Source of the DNA: Thermoplasmatales archaeon BRNA1
GTDB lineage: Archaea > Thermoplasmatota > Thermoplasmata > Methanomassiliicoccales > Methanomethylophilaceae
Reading direction: 5' to 3'
DNA: 64,000 nt
Assembly: GCA_000350305.1 (NCBI GenBank)
Contig: CP002916.1
Location: 372,001-436,000 of the forward strand
A program made the translations under genes and the position numbers. Positions within the stretch are counted from its first letter, which is position 1. The number at the start of each line of letters is the position of its first letter. Under the pieces are notes generated by a model. It was not told the origin of the DNA. It worked only from the letters and a program-made list of their open reading frames with translations, and ran no database searches. Shown one piece after another: positions 17,815-26,283 of this stretch.

Positions 17815-18962
17815 CCGGCAAGGCGCTGAACGCCAGGATGCTCTACTACCTCTTCGACTCCGCCAACATGCACAGGTGGAACGACCACCTCCGCACCCTC
17901 GATCTCACCGAACTCGACAAGCAGGCACACAAGGCAGCCATCGCATGGATGCTCGGAAAGGCCGAGGAGGATGCGGGGAACAGAGTGGATTGGCACGTTC
18001 TCATAGAGCATATGCTGTTCTCGTTCCTGCAGAGGATCGCACTCACCGACCTGAAGCCGCAGATCTTCCACCGCATAGTCGAGGAGAAGTCCGATGACGT
18101 CAGCAGGTACGTGCTGGCACAGTTCGACGAGAACATCCCAGAGACCGATGCCGACTTCAGGGGCCGCTTCGAGAGCTACCTGTTCTCCGAGAAGGATTCC
18201 CGCGAGGACGCCATCGTCCGCGCCGCGCATTACCTTGCAACCAAGTGGGAGTTCGATACCATCTACGACGTCAACCGCTCCGTATACGGCATCGAGACCA
18301 CCAAGGAGGAGATAGACTGCCAGATCGGACAGCATTCAGACCTCGTCGCCGTGAAGGAGATGACCACCCGCGGCAGCGGGCTGTTCAAGTTCATCGACAT
18401 CGTGGGGCAGCTCAGGTTCCAGCAGCGCTGGGCGAGGACCCCCAGGATACCTAAGACCACTGTGCTGGGTCATTCCCTGATGGTGGCAAACATGGTGTAC
18501 CTCAGCGACTGCGACAGGCAGGTCCGCGGGGAGCAGGTGTACTACGATTTCTTCACCGCCCTGTTCCATGACCTGCCCGAGGTGCTGACCAAAGATGTCA
18601 TCACCCCCGTGAAGACCTCCGTCAACGGCCTTCCCGACCTCCTCGAGGGGATCGAGCACGAACTCGTGGAGAACACCATCATGCCCCTGATTCCGGAGTC
18701 CTGGAGGAAGGACTTGGGATTCATGGCATACGACCCGTTCTCCGACAGCGAATCCCCAGTCAGGGACGGACACGCAATCAAGGCATGTGACTGGCTGGCG
18801 GCTTGGATGGAGGCGCACATCTCCATCGTCTACGGGGTGTCCTCGAAGGCCCTCCGCGACGGAAAGGTGGAGATCGGAAGGAAGCTTACCGCGGCGGGAA
18901 GCTACGGGGACGCAATCGGCGCCTCGGACATCCTGTTCGACTTCGAGAAGTTCGAGTTCTGA
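17811..18962 (+). CDS. HD-domain metal-dependent phosphohydrolase
   Basis: A 383-residue protein with an unrecognised N-terminal helical half and a C-terminal HD domain of the YfbR/HDc type. Metal-ligand motifs are the H of LGHSLMVANM, HD in LFHDLPEVLTKD and a downstream D in AIKACDWLAAW. The HDLPE signature is typical of nucleotidase-like HD proteins. It starts at GTG 17811, overlapping the upstream stop, and ends 4 bp before dus. Its substrate cannot be read from sequence; a 5'-nucleotidase is one possibility. Confidence 0.82.
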   Translation: MTGKALNARMLYYLFDSANMHRWNDHLRTLDLTELDKQAHKAAIAWMLGKAEEDAGNRVDWHVLIEHMLFSFLQRIALTDLKPQIFHRIVEEKSDDVSRYVLAQFDENIPETDADFRGRFESYLFSEKDSREDAIVRAAHYLATKWEFDTIYDVNRSVYGIETTKEEIDCQIGQHSDLVAVKEMTTRGSGLFKFIDIVGQLRFQQRWARTPRIPKTTVLGHSLMVANMVYLSDCDRQVRGEQVYYDFFTALFHDLPEVLTKDVITPVKTSVNGLPDLLEGIEHELVENTIMPLIPESWRKDLGFMAYDPFSDSESPVRDGHAIKACDWLAAWMEAHISIVYGVSSKALRDGKVEIGRKLTAAGSYGDAIGASDILFDFEKFEF

Positions 18963-18966
18963 TCCG

Positions 18967-19983
18967 ATGTGGAAGATCGGAGACATCGGGATCGAGGGAC
19001 GCGTGGTCCTGGGGCCGATGTCCGGCTTCACCTCGCGCGCCTACCGCGATTTCATGAAGCCCTTCGGGGCGGCCGTCTCCATCACCGAGATGGCCTCCGC
19101 CACGGGGGTGCTGCACGGCATGGGGAAGACCGGCCCGTACATCCGTTTCGAGGGCAACTACCCTACGGGCGTCCAGCTGTTCGGCGGCGACCCCGATACC
19201 CTGGCATCCGCCGCGGAGAAGGCCCTGGAGGTGAATCCGGAGATCGCGTTCTTCGACGTGAACATGGGGTGTCCCGTCGCCAAGGTCGTACGCAATCAAG
19301 CCGGTTCGTTCCTGATGAAGGAGCCCGGGAGATGCGCCGAGATCGTCAGGAAGATGAAGTCCAAGGTGGACGTCCCGGTCACCGCGAAGATACGTCTAGG
19401 ATGGAGTGCTGGCACTGTTAATTTCAGGGAGATCATCCCGCTCCTGGAGGAGGCGGGAGCGGATGCGGTGATGCTGCATGCGCGCACCCGCGAGGAGCGC
19501 TATGCGGGCGAGCCCCACTACGATATGGTGGAGGGGCTGAGGAAGGAGATGTCGGTCCCGCTGGTGATATCCGGGAACATCTACTCGCTGAACGATGCAA
19601 TCCGCGCCGCGGAGATCACCGGCGCGGAGGGCATCATGGCGGCACGCGGTGCAGTGGGGAATCCCTACCTCATCACTCAGATCGACCGCTACTTCCGCAC
19701 CGGGGAGAGGCTTCCCAACCCCACGGTATCTCAGCAGGTGGAATGGTGCAAGAGGTTCTCCGACGCGATCATCGAGGAGAGCGGCGACGAGGTCGGCATC
19801 CGCAGGCTCCGCACGTACGCTCCCAGGTTCATCGCCGGATGCCACGGCTGCAGGGAGTACAGGAAGAGGCTCGCCACCGAGACATACAGCAGGGAGGCGC
19901 TCTTCGGGATACTCGACGAGATAGATTCCCTGATGAGTGACGACCGCATCTTCACCGAAGGACGCGGACCTTACGAAGAATGA
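18967..19983 (+). CDS. dus: tRNA-dihydrouridine synthase family protein
   Basis: A 338-residue FMN TIM-barrel reductase that converts uridines in tRNA to dihydrouridine. Family motifs are VVLGPMSGFTSRAYR at the N-terminus, DVNMGCPVAKV with the catalytic Cys, the K/R of VTAKIRLGW, the HARTREERYAG block and AARGAVGNPYL for phosphate binding. ATG 18967 follows the HD gene by 4 bp. A copy of the dispersed word (19408-19419) falls in-frame in codons that break the local bias (AGT GCT GGC ACT GTT AAT). Confidence 0.9.
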   Translation: MWKIGDIGIEGRVVLGPMSGFTSRAYRDFMKPFGAAVSITEMASATGVLHGMGKTGPYIRFEGNYPTGVQLFGGDPDTLASAAEKALEVNPEIAFFDVNMGCPVAKVVRNQAGSFLMKEPGRCAEIVRKMKSKVDVPVTAKIRLGWSAGTVNFREIIPLLEEAGADAVMLHARTREERYAGEPHYDMVEGLRKEMSVPLVISGNIYSLNDAIRAAEITGAEGIMAARGAVGNPYLITQIDRYFRTGERLPNPTVSQQVEWCKRFSDAIIEESGDEVGIRRLRTYAPRFIAGCHGCREYRKRLATETYSREALFGILDEIDSLMSDDRIFTEGRGPYEE

Positions 19984-19986
19984 GAT

Positions 19987-20004
19987 CCCGGGGGAATCCC
20001 CGGG
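19987..20004. terminator. Bidirectional terminator between dus and serS
   Basis: CCCGGGG (19987-19993) pairs with CCCCGGG (19998-20004) around a 4-nt loop, between convergent stops only 30 bp apart. Confidence 0.6.
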
Positions 20005-20013
20005 AAATGAGTT

Positions 20014-21303
20014 TCAGAATGCCTTCTTTTCCTTGGGCGGGACTATCTTCTCCTGACCGCCCATGTAGGGCCTGAGGACCTCGGGGATGGTGACGGATCC
20101 GTCGGCATTCTGGTAGTTCTCCAGAACGGCCACCATGGTCCTGGGCAGTGCGAGTCCGGAACCGTTGAGGGTGTGGACGAACTCGCTCTTCAGGTGGGGT
20201 TCGGGCCTGTACTTGATCATGGCCCTGCGTGCCTGGAAGTCCAGGTCGTTGGAGCAGGAGGAGCACTCGAGGTACCTGTCCTCCCCGGGTGCCCAGACCT
20301 CGATGTCGTAGCATTTGGAGCAGGAGAAGCTCTGGTCCCCGGTGCACAGGAGGAGGACGTGGTAGGGGAGTCCTAGGAGCTGCAGGAGTTCCTCGGCGTT
20401 GCCCTTCATCTCCTCGAGGGCGTCCCAGGACTTGGATGGCTCCTCGAACCTGACCATCTCGACCTTGTTGAACTCGTGGACGCGGATGATGCCGGCGGTG
20501 TCGGCGTGCTTCCCCACTTCCCTCCTGAAGGAGGGGAGGTATGCGGTGAGCTTGATGGGAAGGTCCTCTTTCGCGAGGATGTCCCCCTGCAGGAGGTTGG
20601 TGACGGGGACCTCGGCGGTGGGGTTCAGCCACATGTCGTCCCTCTCGAGGTGGTACATGTCGTCCGCCAGGTTGGGGTACTGTCCGGTGCCGGTGACGGC
20701 CGCGGTGTTGACGATGACGGGGGTGAAGACCTCCTTGTAACCCTGTTTCTGATGCATGTCGAGGAAGAAACAGATGAGTGCTCTCTCGAGCCTCGCACCG
20801 TCTCCCTTGAGGCAGTAGAATCCGGAACCGGATATCTTGGTGGCCCTCTCGAAGTCTACAAGGTCCAGGTCCATCATGAGCTCGGAGTGGTTCTTGGGCT
20901 TGAAGTCGAACTTCCTCTTCTCTCCCCAGACCTTGATCTCGACGTTCTCGGTGTCGTCCTTTCCGACGGGGACGTCGTCGGCGGGGATGTTGGGGATGTT
21001 CAGGAGGCAGTCCTTGCGGATCTCCTCCAGCTGGGCCATCTCGTCGTCGTTGGCCTTGATCTTGTCCCCGACCTCGCGCATCTCCCTGATCTTGGCGTCC
21101 TTCTCGGCGCCCTTGGGCATCTTGGAGATCTCCATGGAGACCGCGTTGCGGGTCTTCCTGAGCAGGTTGTTCTCGGCGGTGAGCTGCCTCCACCTGCCGT
21201 CCACCTCAAGGAATTTGTCGAGCCTCTCGGTGGTCTTGTTCCTCTTGATGAGCATGTCCCTGATCTTCTCGGGGTCCGCCCTGATAACGTCGATGTCCAA
21301 CAT
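20014..21303 (-). CDS. serS: Seryl-tRNA synthetase (common type)
   Basis: A class II synthetase of 429 residues that charges tRNA-Ser. An N-terminal long coiled-coil arm (about residues 30-110) binds the tRNA extra arm. Motif 2 contains FRREVGKHADTAG and motif 3 contains GLALPRTMVAVLENYQ. This is the ordinary bacterial/eukaryotic-like form, not the rare zinc-dependent SerRS of some methanogens. It is last in the reverse operon rpr2-yhbY-serS, 20 bp after yhbY. Confidence 0.96.
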   Translation of the reverse strand: MLDIDVIRADPEKIRDMLIKRNKTTERLDKFLEVDGRWRQLTAENNLLRKTRNAVSMEISKMPKGAEKDAKIREMREVGDKIKANDDEMAQLEEIRKDCLLNIPNIPADDVPVGKDDTENVEIKVWGEKRKFDFKPKNHSELMMDLDLVDFERATKISGSGFYCLKGDGARLERALICFFLDMHQKQGYKEVFTPVIVNTAAVTGTGQYPNLADDMYHLERDDMWLNPTAEVPVTNLLQGDILAKEDLPIKLTAYLPSFRREVGKHADTAGIIRVHEFNKVEMVRFEEPSKSWDALEEMKGNAEELLQLLGLPYHVLLLCTGDQSFSCSKCYDIEVWAPGEDRYLECSSCSNDLDFQARRAMIKYRPEPHLKSEFVHTLNGSGLALPRTMVAVLENYQNADGSVTIPEVLRPYMGGQEKIVPPKEKKAF

Positions 21304-21323
21304 CCTCGTTCACCTTGTGATTG

Positions 21324-21620
21324 TCAATCGAATTTCTTCTGGCAGAGGGAGTCCCAGGTGCGCTTGTCCGTCAGGAGGATGACGCCTCCGCGGACGTCGA
21401 CCACCACGGATCCGGTGGCTTCAGCGATCTGCTCCGCGACGTCGGAGGTCTCGGAATCCGCGTTCCTGAGCACCTTGACCTTGATCAGCCTGCGTTTCTT
21501 GAGCTGGGCCACAATCTCGTTGTTGAGGTTCTCGTCGATGCCGTCCTTACCTACGCGTACCGTCGCATCGATGTCCTTAGCACGCCTCATAAGCTCCTTC
21601 TTGGCTTCCCTGTCGGTCAT
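21324..21620 (-). CDS. YhbY/CRM-domain RNA-binding protein
   Basis: A single CRM (CRS1-YhbY) RNA-binding domain of 98 residues, with the basic AKKELMRRAKDID start, a GKDGI turn where the family has GKxGl, and LIKVKVL. Bacterial YhbY associates with pre-50S particles; the archaeal role is inferred to be ribosome or RNA maturation. ATG 21620 overlaps the upstream RNase P subunit stop (ATGA). Confidence 0.85.
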   Translation of the reverse strand: MTDREAKKELMRRAKDIDATVRVGKDGIDENLNNEIVAQLKKRRLIKVKVLRNADSETSDVAEQIAEATGSVVVDVRGGVILLTDKRTWDSLCQKKFD

Positions 21621-21934
21621 TTTCTCTGCTCCTTGAGATACGGCATGCGCCAGACGGTCCCGCAGCATTTGCATCTGGAGACGATCTTGTGGCCGGTCAG
21701 CCTGACCGTGCAGTTCGTCCCTGGGACCAGGGGGAGGTAACATTTTTTGCAGTACCTGAACCCGTCCGGCATGTCCACTCTTGTCTTTCCGCATATCGCA
21801 CGGGAGAGCTCGACGTACCTCCTGGCACGTTCGTCCTTCCCTTCCTTCGCCGCCTTCACGGAAAGGTCGGTGAGGATGGAGACGCGTTCGGAACCGATGT
21901 TCCTGACGACGTTCTTCGGGATATGCTTGGCCAT
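21617..21934 (-). CDS. rnp4: Ribonuclease P protein component 4 (Rpr2/Rpp21)
   Basis: A 105-residue protein subunit of archaeal RNase P, which trims the 5' ends of pre-tRNAs. The N-terminal helices (IPKNVVRNIGSERVSIL, ARRYVELSRAI) are followed by a zinc ribbon with CKKCYLPLVPG and CKCCGTVWRMPY. Length and order of elements match the family. It is first in an operon with a CRM protein and SerRS. Confidence 0.92.
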   Translation of the reverse strand: MAKHIPKNVVRNIGSERVSILTDLSVKAAKEGKDERARRYVELSRAICGKTRVDMPDGFRYCKKCYLPLVPGTNCTVRLTGHKIVSRCKCCGTVWRMPYLKEQRK

Positions 21935-22198
21935 CGGGCGTCCATTTCCCCTTAGATATTAAGGGTTTGTCCCCGTGCGCACGCGCGCGGTCCCAACGGC
22001 CGATCATTCGTTTTCGAAATGTGCCAGATGTCCATAAATGGCAAAATATCGATTCTTCCAGATCCGGAAACGGTGTGCCCGAAACTCTCGCAAGTATTAT
22101 ATTCGGGTCATATATGGGAGCCATAGAAGAAGCGCGACCAAGAGATTATATATCGAATGGCGTTACAACGCTTCATTTAACAGTAAAAGGTGGCAATC
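21935..22198. promoter_or_regulatory. Divergent intergenic region with the L10e promoter
   Basis: No gene is seen in 264 bp. GATTATATATCG at about 22140-22151 is a TATA box that would start L10e transcription near 22174, about 25 nt before the ATG. Another TATA-like TATTATATT lies near 22095. A purine/pyrimidine-alternating GTGCGCACGCGCGCG stretch sits near 21976. A dispersed-word copy is at 22021. Confidence 0.5.
22021..22028 (-). repeat. Dispersed TCTGGCAC word, intergenic copy
   Basis: Exact octamer on the minus strand in the divergent gap upstream of L10e. Confidence 0.5.
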
Positions 22199-22720
22199 AT
22201 GGTCAGAAAGCCAGCATCGATGTACAGGAGAATCACGGGAATGGCCTATACTCGCCGCGAGTATATGGGTGGAGTTCCCGCAGTCAGGATCAGCCAGTTC
22301 GACATGGGAACCCTCAACAGGGACGACTCTTTCCCCGTCGTTCTGACCCTCAAAGTCAAAAACCGCGTCCAGGTCAGGCACACCGCCATCGAGGCCGGAC
22401 GTATCGCAGCCAACAGGGTTCTCTCCGGAATCGGAGTCGACAACTACCACTTCAAGGTAAGGGCCTACCCCCACGTCGTCCTCAGGGAGAACAAGCTCGC
22501 GACCGGCGCAGGAGCGGACCGTGTGTCCAGCGGAATGCGCCGCGCATTCGGAAAGACCGTCGGAACCGCAGCCCGTCTCGAGTGCAACCAGGCGATCTAC
22601 ACCGTCTACACCACCGCTGAGAAGGCCACCCAGGTCAAGGAAGCCCTCTGGAGGGCCTCCATGAAGCTCCCTTCCCCCTGCTACATCGATGTCGAGAGGG
22701 GTCAGGAGCTCATCCTCTGA
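22199..22720 (+). CDS. rpl10e: Large ribosomal subunit protein uL16 (archaeal L10e)
   Basis: A 173-residue 50S protein near the A-site and peptidyl-transferase centre. The N-terminus MVRKPASMYRRITGMAYTRR and the block HFKVRAYPHVVLRENKLATGAGADR are diagnostic. I chose ATG 22199 because AGGTGG lies 6-11 nt upstream. The stop overlaps the dph2 start, so the two are coupled. Confidence 0.95.
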   Translation: MVRKPASMYRRITGMAYTRREYMGGVPAVRISQFDMGTLNRDDSFPVVLTLKVKNRVQVRHTAIEAGRIAANRVLSGIGVDNYHFKVRAYPHVVLRENKLATGAGADRVSSGMRRAFGKTVGTAARLECNQAIYTVYTTAEKATQVKEALWRASMKLPSPCYIDVERGQELIL

Positions 22721-23700
22721 TGCTGTTCGATCTGCAGATTGATACCATCGAGAGCTGGATCCGCGGCAGGGGTTTCACCTCTGTCGCCCTCCAGCTTCCC
22801 GAGGGCCTCAAGATCAGGGCGACCGAGCTGTCCGACCGCATTTTCAAGGACACCGGTTCAAAAGTCGTTATCCTCGGTTATCCGTGCTACGGCGCGTGCG
22901 ACCTCTTCGTGGATTACAAGAGGTATGCGCAGGGATTGGTCCATTTCGGCCATTCCCCCATCCCCAACCTCCCCCGGGACGACGATGTCCTGTATGTGGA
23001 GGCCCGTGCGGACGTCGACATCTCTTCCCTCGCGGATTCCATTTCCGAACTTCCCTCTAAGATAGGCCTCCTAGCCTCCGTGCAGTACGTCCACCTTCTG
23101 CCCGAGGCGAAGAGGATCCTGGAGGAATCCGGAAGGACCGCGGTCATTGGGAAGGGGGATGACAGGATATTCTATCCCGGGCAGGTCCTGGGATGCAACT
23201 GCTCCTCCGCCATATCCGTGCAGGAGGACGTCGAGGCATTCCTGTTCCTCGGCGAGGGTGATTTCCACCCCCTTGCAGCCACCTTCGGCGTCGCGAAGCA
23301 CGTCTTCATCTACAACCCCGTCACCAAGGAGATGCGCTCCGTGGACGACGTGAAGGACAGGATCCTGCGCAGGAGATTCGCTGCCATAGAAAGTGCCAGA
23401 TCCGCGCAGTCGTTCCTGGTCATCGTCTGCGGGAAGATCGGTCAGTGCCGCATGGACGCCGCCGACAGGATAGAGCAGCAGCTCAGGGATGCCGGCAAGA
23501 CCGTGTACCGCCTGGTGACCGACGAGATCACTCCAAACGCCCTCATCCCCTTTAAGGTGGATGCCTATGTGAGCACCGCCTGCCCCCGCGTCGCAATGGA
23601 CGACCAGGCGAAGTACCAGCACCCGATGCTCACGATCCCGGAGGCCGAGACCGTGCTGGGTCTCCGCACCTGGGACGATTACGTTTTCGATTCCATCTGA
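22720..23700 (+). CDS. dph2: 2-(3-amino-3-carboxypropyl)histidine synthase Dph2 (diphthamide synthesis)
   Basis: A non-classical radical SAM enzyme that transfers the aminocarboxypropyl group of SAM to the diphthamide histidine of elongation factor 2. The three [4Fe-4S] ligand cysteines of the family are recognisable in PCYGACDLF, LGCNCSS and STACPRVAMDDQ. The length of 326 residues is typical of the archaeal homodimeric enzyme. ATG 22720 overlaps the L10e stop (TGATG). The link to translation fits its neighbour. Confidence 0.92.
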   Translation: MLFDLQIDTIESWIRGRGFTSVALQLPEGLKIRATELSDRIFKDTGSKVVILGYPCYGACDLFVDYKRYAQGLVHFGHSPIPNLPRDDDVLYVEARADVDISSLADSISELPSKIGLLASVQYVHLLPEAKRILEESGRTAVIGKGDDRIFYPGQVLGCNCSSAISVQEDVEAFLFLGEGDFHPLAATFGVAKHVFIYNPVTKEMRSVDDVKDRILRRRFAAIESARSAQSFLVIVCGKIGQCRMDAADRIEQQLRDAGKTVYRLVTDEITPNALIPFKVDAYVSTACPRVAMDDQAKYQHPMLTIPEAETVLGLRTWDDYVFDSI

Positions 23701-23723
23701 GTCGCGCGTGCGCGATAAAAGTG

Positions 23724-23753
23724 TTAAATAAATCGCAGAAGATAGAACGGGCT
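23724..23753 (+). promoter_or_regulatory. Leaderless promoter of mtxX-queDCE
   Basis: TTAAATAAAT (23724-23733) is a TATA box about 25 nt before ATG 23754, predicting transcription starting at the start codon. Confidence 0.5.
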
Positions 23754-24503
23754 ATGTTGACGTCTGAAGCCCTGTTGGGCGGAGAACTGCCGGACGTGAA
23801 AGTGGGGATCGGCTGTGCTCCCGATTCCAAGTTCGTCGAGGTCAGCGTACGCGCAATGAACAACCCCAATGTGACCATCTACAGCGACCCCCAGAAGCTC
23901 GCCGACGATCTCGCATCCGGGAAGATAGATGCCGCCGTGCGCGGGGACATGTCCTCATCGAAGCTCCTGCCCCTCATCAAGCAGGCCCTCAATCTGGACC
24001 ACCTCGACAGGATCGTCATGTACGGCATCCGCGACAAGGTCGTCCTCTCCGCACCCGTCGGTATCGACGAGGGCTGGACCGTGGAGGACAAGGCCTACAT
24101 GGCAAGGGCGTCGGTCGCCCTGCTGAAGAAACTGGGGGTGGACTCTCCCAGGATAGCAGTCATGTCCGGAGGACGCAGCGAGGACATGGGACGCAACGAG
24201 AACGTCGACAGGACGATCAGGGATGCCGAGGAGGTAACCGGCCTCCTGGTCAGCGAAGGCTACGACGCCTACCACGCGCAGATCCTCATCGAGGATGCGG
24301 TGGACGACGCGGACGTCATCATCGCGCCCGACGGCATCTCCGGCAACATCATCTTCAGGGTGCTCCACTTCATCGGGGACGTCCCCGCGTTCGGGGCTCC
24401 CGTCATCAACACCGACAAGGTCTTCGTGGACACCTCTAGGGTGAAGACCGACTATTCAGATTCCATCACGCTTGCAATGAAGCTCGCGGGGCTGAGACAA
24501 TGA
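23754..24503 (+). CDS. mtxX: Methanogenesis marker protein 4 (MtxX, putative methyltransferase-like)
   Basis: A 249-residue protein of the methanogen-restricted MtxX family, which resembles phosphate acetyl/butyryltransferase folds. It shows GIGCAPDSKFVEVSV, AAVRGDMSSSKLLP and the glycine-rich APDGISGNIIFRVLHFIG block. The biochemical role is unproven. I preferred ATG 23754 to an in-frame GTG 23721 because the TATA box overlaps the latter. Its stop overlaps queD (ATGA), so it heads the archaeosine operon, an association worth noting. Confidence 0.85.
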   Translation: MLTSEALLGGELPDVKVGIGCAPDSKFVEVSVRAMNNPNVTIYSDPQKLADDLASGKIDAAVRGDMSSSKLLPLIKQALNLDHLDRIVMYGIRDKVVLSAPVGIDEGWTVEDKAYMARASVALLKKLGVDSPRIAVMSGGRSEDMGRNENVDRTIRDAEEVTGLLVSEGYDAYHAQILIEDAVDDADVIIAPDGISGNIIFRVLHFIGDVPAFGAPVINTDKVFVDTSRVKTDYSDSITLAMKLAGLRQ

Positions 24504-24976
24504 GCATACTGGAGATTGACGGGGGATACGGCGGCATCCGCTACAGCGCCTGCCATTTCATCCCCAACCACGAGAAGTGTTCCCGTCTCCACGGCCACAG
24601 CTACATCATCCACCTGAGGCTGGAGGGGGACATCGGCGAGAACGGCATGGTCATGGATTTCGTGGAGCTCAAGAGGGAGCTCAAGAAGATCGTCGAGGAG
24701 ATGGACCACGCGGTCCTCCTCCCCGCGAAGTCAGATGTCGTGCACATAACCGAAGAGGGCGGCGACGTCCACGTGGAATGCCTCGGGAAGAGGTACATGT
24801 TCCCCAAGTGCGACGTGAGGATGCTCGACGTCCCCACCACCACCGCCGAGGAGATGACCAAGATGATGGCAGAGAGGATGGTCCGCGAGGTTAACATCCC
24901 CTCCAACGTCCGCTCTCTCTCCATCGGGCTCGACGAGGAGCGCGGACAGACCGCATGGTACACGGTGGACCTATGA
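24500..24976 (+). CDS. queD: 6-carboxytetrahydropterin synthase (QueD/PTPS family)
   Basis: A 158-residue T-fold enzyme that converts dihydroneopterin triphosphate to 6-carboxy-tetrahydropterin in 7-deazaguanine synthesis. Zinc ligands are in SACHFIPNH and HGH, and the catalytic Cys lies in CSRLHGH, the spacing of QueD rather than animal PTPS. The central block MDFVELKRELKKIVEEMDH is typical. It overlaps both mtxX and queC by ATGA junctions, forming a tightly coupled operon for the preQ0 precursor of archaeosine. Confidence 0.92.
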   Translation: MSILEIDGGYGGIRYSACHFIPNHEKCSRLHGHSYIIHLRLEGDIGENGMVMDFVELKRELKKIVEEMDHAVLLPAKSDVVHITEEGGDVHVECLGKRYMFPKCDVRMLDVPTTTAEEMTKMMAERMVREVNIPSNVRSLSIGLDEERGQTAWYTVDL

Positions 24977-25656
24977 AGAAGGCCGTCGTCCTCCTGTCCG
25001 GGGGATTGGATTCAACCACCACTCTGGCACAGGCCATCGACGACGGTTATTCATGCACCGCGATCAGCTTCAGGTACGGGCAGAAGCACACCAGGGAGCT
25101 GGAGTCCGCGGACAGGGTCTGCAGGCACTACGGGATAGCCCACGCGGTCATCGACCTCGACCTTTCATCATTCCGCTCGGCCCTCACCAGGGACGACCTG
25201 GAGGTCCCCATGGACAGGGAGGGCGACCTGGCCGAGGAGATCCCCATCACCTACGTTCCCGCCAGGAACATCGTGTTCCTGAGCATAGCCGCCGGACTGG
25301 CGGAATCCATCGACGCCGAGAGGATCTACCTCGGCGCGAACGCCGTCGACTACTCCGGATACCCGGACGACCGCCCCGACTTCCTGGAGGCATTCCAGAA
25401 GATGCTCGACAAGGGCACCAAGGCCGGTGTCGAGGGACACACCGTCCAGGTGACCGCACCCCTCCTGTATCTCACCAAGGCGCAGATCGTGGAGCTGGGG
25501 ATGAAGCTGAAAGCCCCCCTGGAGCTCACCTGGTCCTGCTACAACGGCGGGGAGAGGGCATGCGGGCACTGCGACTCCTGCCGCCTGAGGCTGGAGGGAT
25601 TCCGCAAGGCGGGATTCAGGGATCCGATCGCCTACGAGGAAGGGATCCAGCAATGA
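24973..25656 (+). CDS. queC: 7-cyano-7-deazaguanine (preQ0) synthase QueC
   Basis: A 227-residue ATP-dependent ligase that makes preQ0 from 7-carboxy-7-deazaguanine and ammonia. The N-terminal PP-loop is LLSGGLDSTT. The C-terminal zinc site has four cysteines, CYNGGERACGHCDSCRLR. The motif YVPARNIVFLSIA is conserved. ATG 24973 overlaps the queD stop. In archaea preQ0 is inserted at tRNA position 15 by TgtA (not in the window). Confidence 0.94.
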   Translation: MKKAVVLLSGGLDSTTTLAQAIDDGYSCTAISFRYGQKHTRELESADRVCRHYGIAHAVIDLDLSSFRSALTRDDLEVPMDREGDLAEEIPITYVPARNIVFLSIAAGLAESIDAERIYLGANAVDYSGYPDDRPDFLEAFQKMLDKGTKAGVEGHTVQVTAPLLYLTKAQIVELGMKLKAPLELTWSCYNGGERACGHCDSCRLRLEGFRKAGFRDPIAYEEGIQQ

Positions 25657-26282
25657 AGGTCGTCGAGCACTTCCTTTCGCTCCAGGGGGAGGGCCTCATG
25701 ATCGGCCGTCTCACCTACTTCATCCGCACCGCGGGATGCAGCCTCCGCTGTGCCTGGTGCGATACCGCATGGTCGAGGAGATTCGACCAGGGCGAGGAGA
25801 TGTCCGTTTCCCAGATACTGGCACTTGTGAAGGACGTTCGGAACGTTTGCGTCACCGGAGGGGAGCCCCTCGAGCAGGAGGAGATGCCCAAGCTTCTGCA
25901 GGCGCTCGCGGACGCGGGCAAGACCGTGGTCCTGGAGACCAACGGATCCATGGACATCTCGGTGGTCCCCCATTCGGAGAACATCATAATCAGCATGGAC
26001 ATCAAGTGCCCCTCCTCCGGGATGCAGGACAGGATGTACCTGGGCAACATGCTCTCACTTACTGCGAAGGACCAGCTGAAGTTCGTCATCGCCGACAGGC
26101 AGGACCTGGATTACGCCGAGAACTTCATCAGGGAACACCCTACCGACGCCAACGTGATCTTCTCGGCAGTCGGCGGACTGGACATCAGGACCCTCGCTGA
26201 GGAAGTGGTCTCGAAGGGACTCGACGTGAGGGTGCTCCCCCAGCTCCACAAGCTTATCTGGGGAGATAAGAAAGGGGTGTGA
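25653..26282 (+). CDS. queE: 7-carboxy-7-deazaguanine synthase QueE
   Basis: A 209-residue radical SAM enzyme that contracts 6-carboxytetrahydropterin to 7-carboxy-7-deazaguanine. It has the short QueE cluster motif C-x3-C-x2-C in CSLRCAWCDT, the upstream HFLSLQGEGLMIG and the SAM-site CVTGGEPLEQ. ATG 25653 overlaps the queC stop. It completes queD-queC-queE, with QueD and QueE acting before QueC in the pathway. Its stop is one base from the convergent nifX-like gene. Confidence 0.93.
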   Translation: MKVVEHFLSLQGEGLMIGRLTYFIRTAGCSLRCAWCDTAWSRRFDQGEEMSVSQILALVKDVRNVCVTGGEPLEQEEMPKLLQALADAGKTVVLETNGSMDISVVPHSENIIISMDIKCPSSGMQDRMYLGNMLSLTAKDQLKFVIADRQDLDYAENFIREHPTDANVIFSAVGGLDIRTLAEEVVSKGLDVRVLPQLHKLIWGDKKGV

Positions 26283-26283
26283 G

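Noticed and set aside
21976-21995. Alternating CG-rich GTGCGCACGCGCGCG as a replication or Z-DNA element
   Set aside because: Too short and isolated. Similar GCGCGTGCGC strings near 4-12 and 23702-23714 suggest only local composition in spacers.
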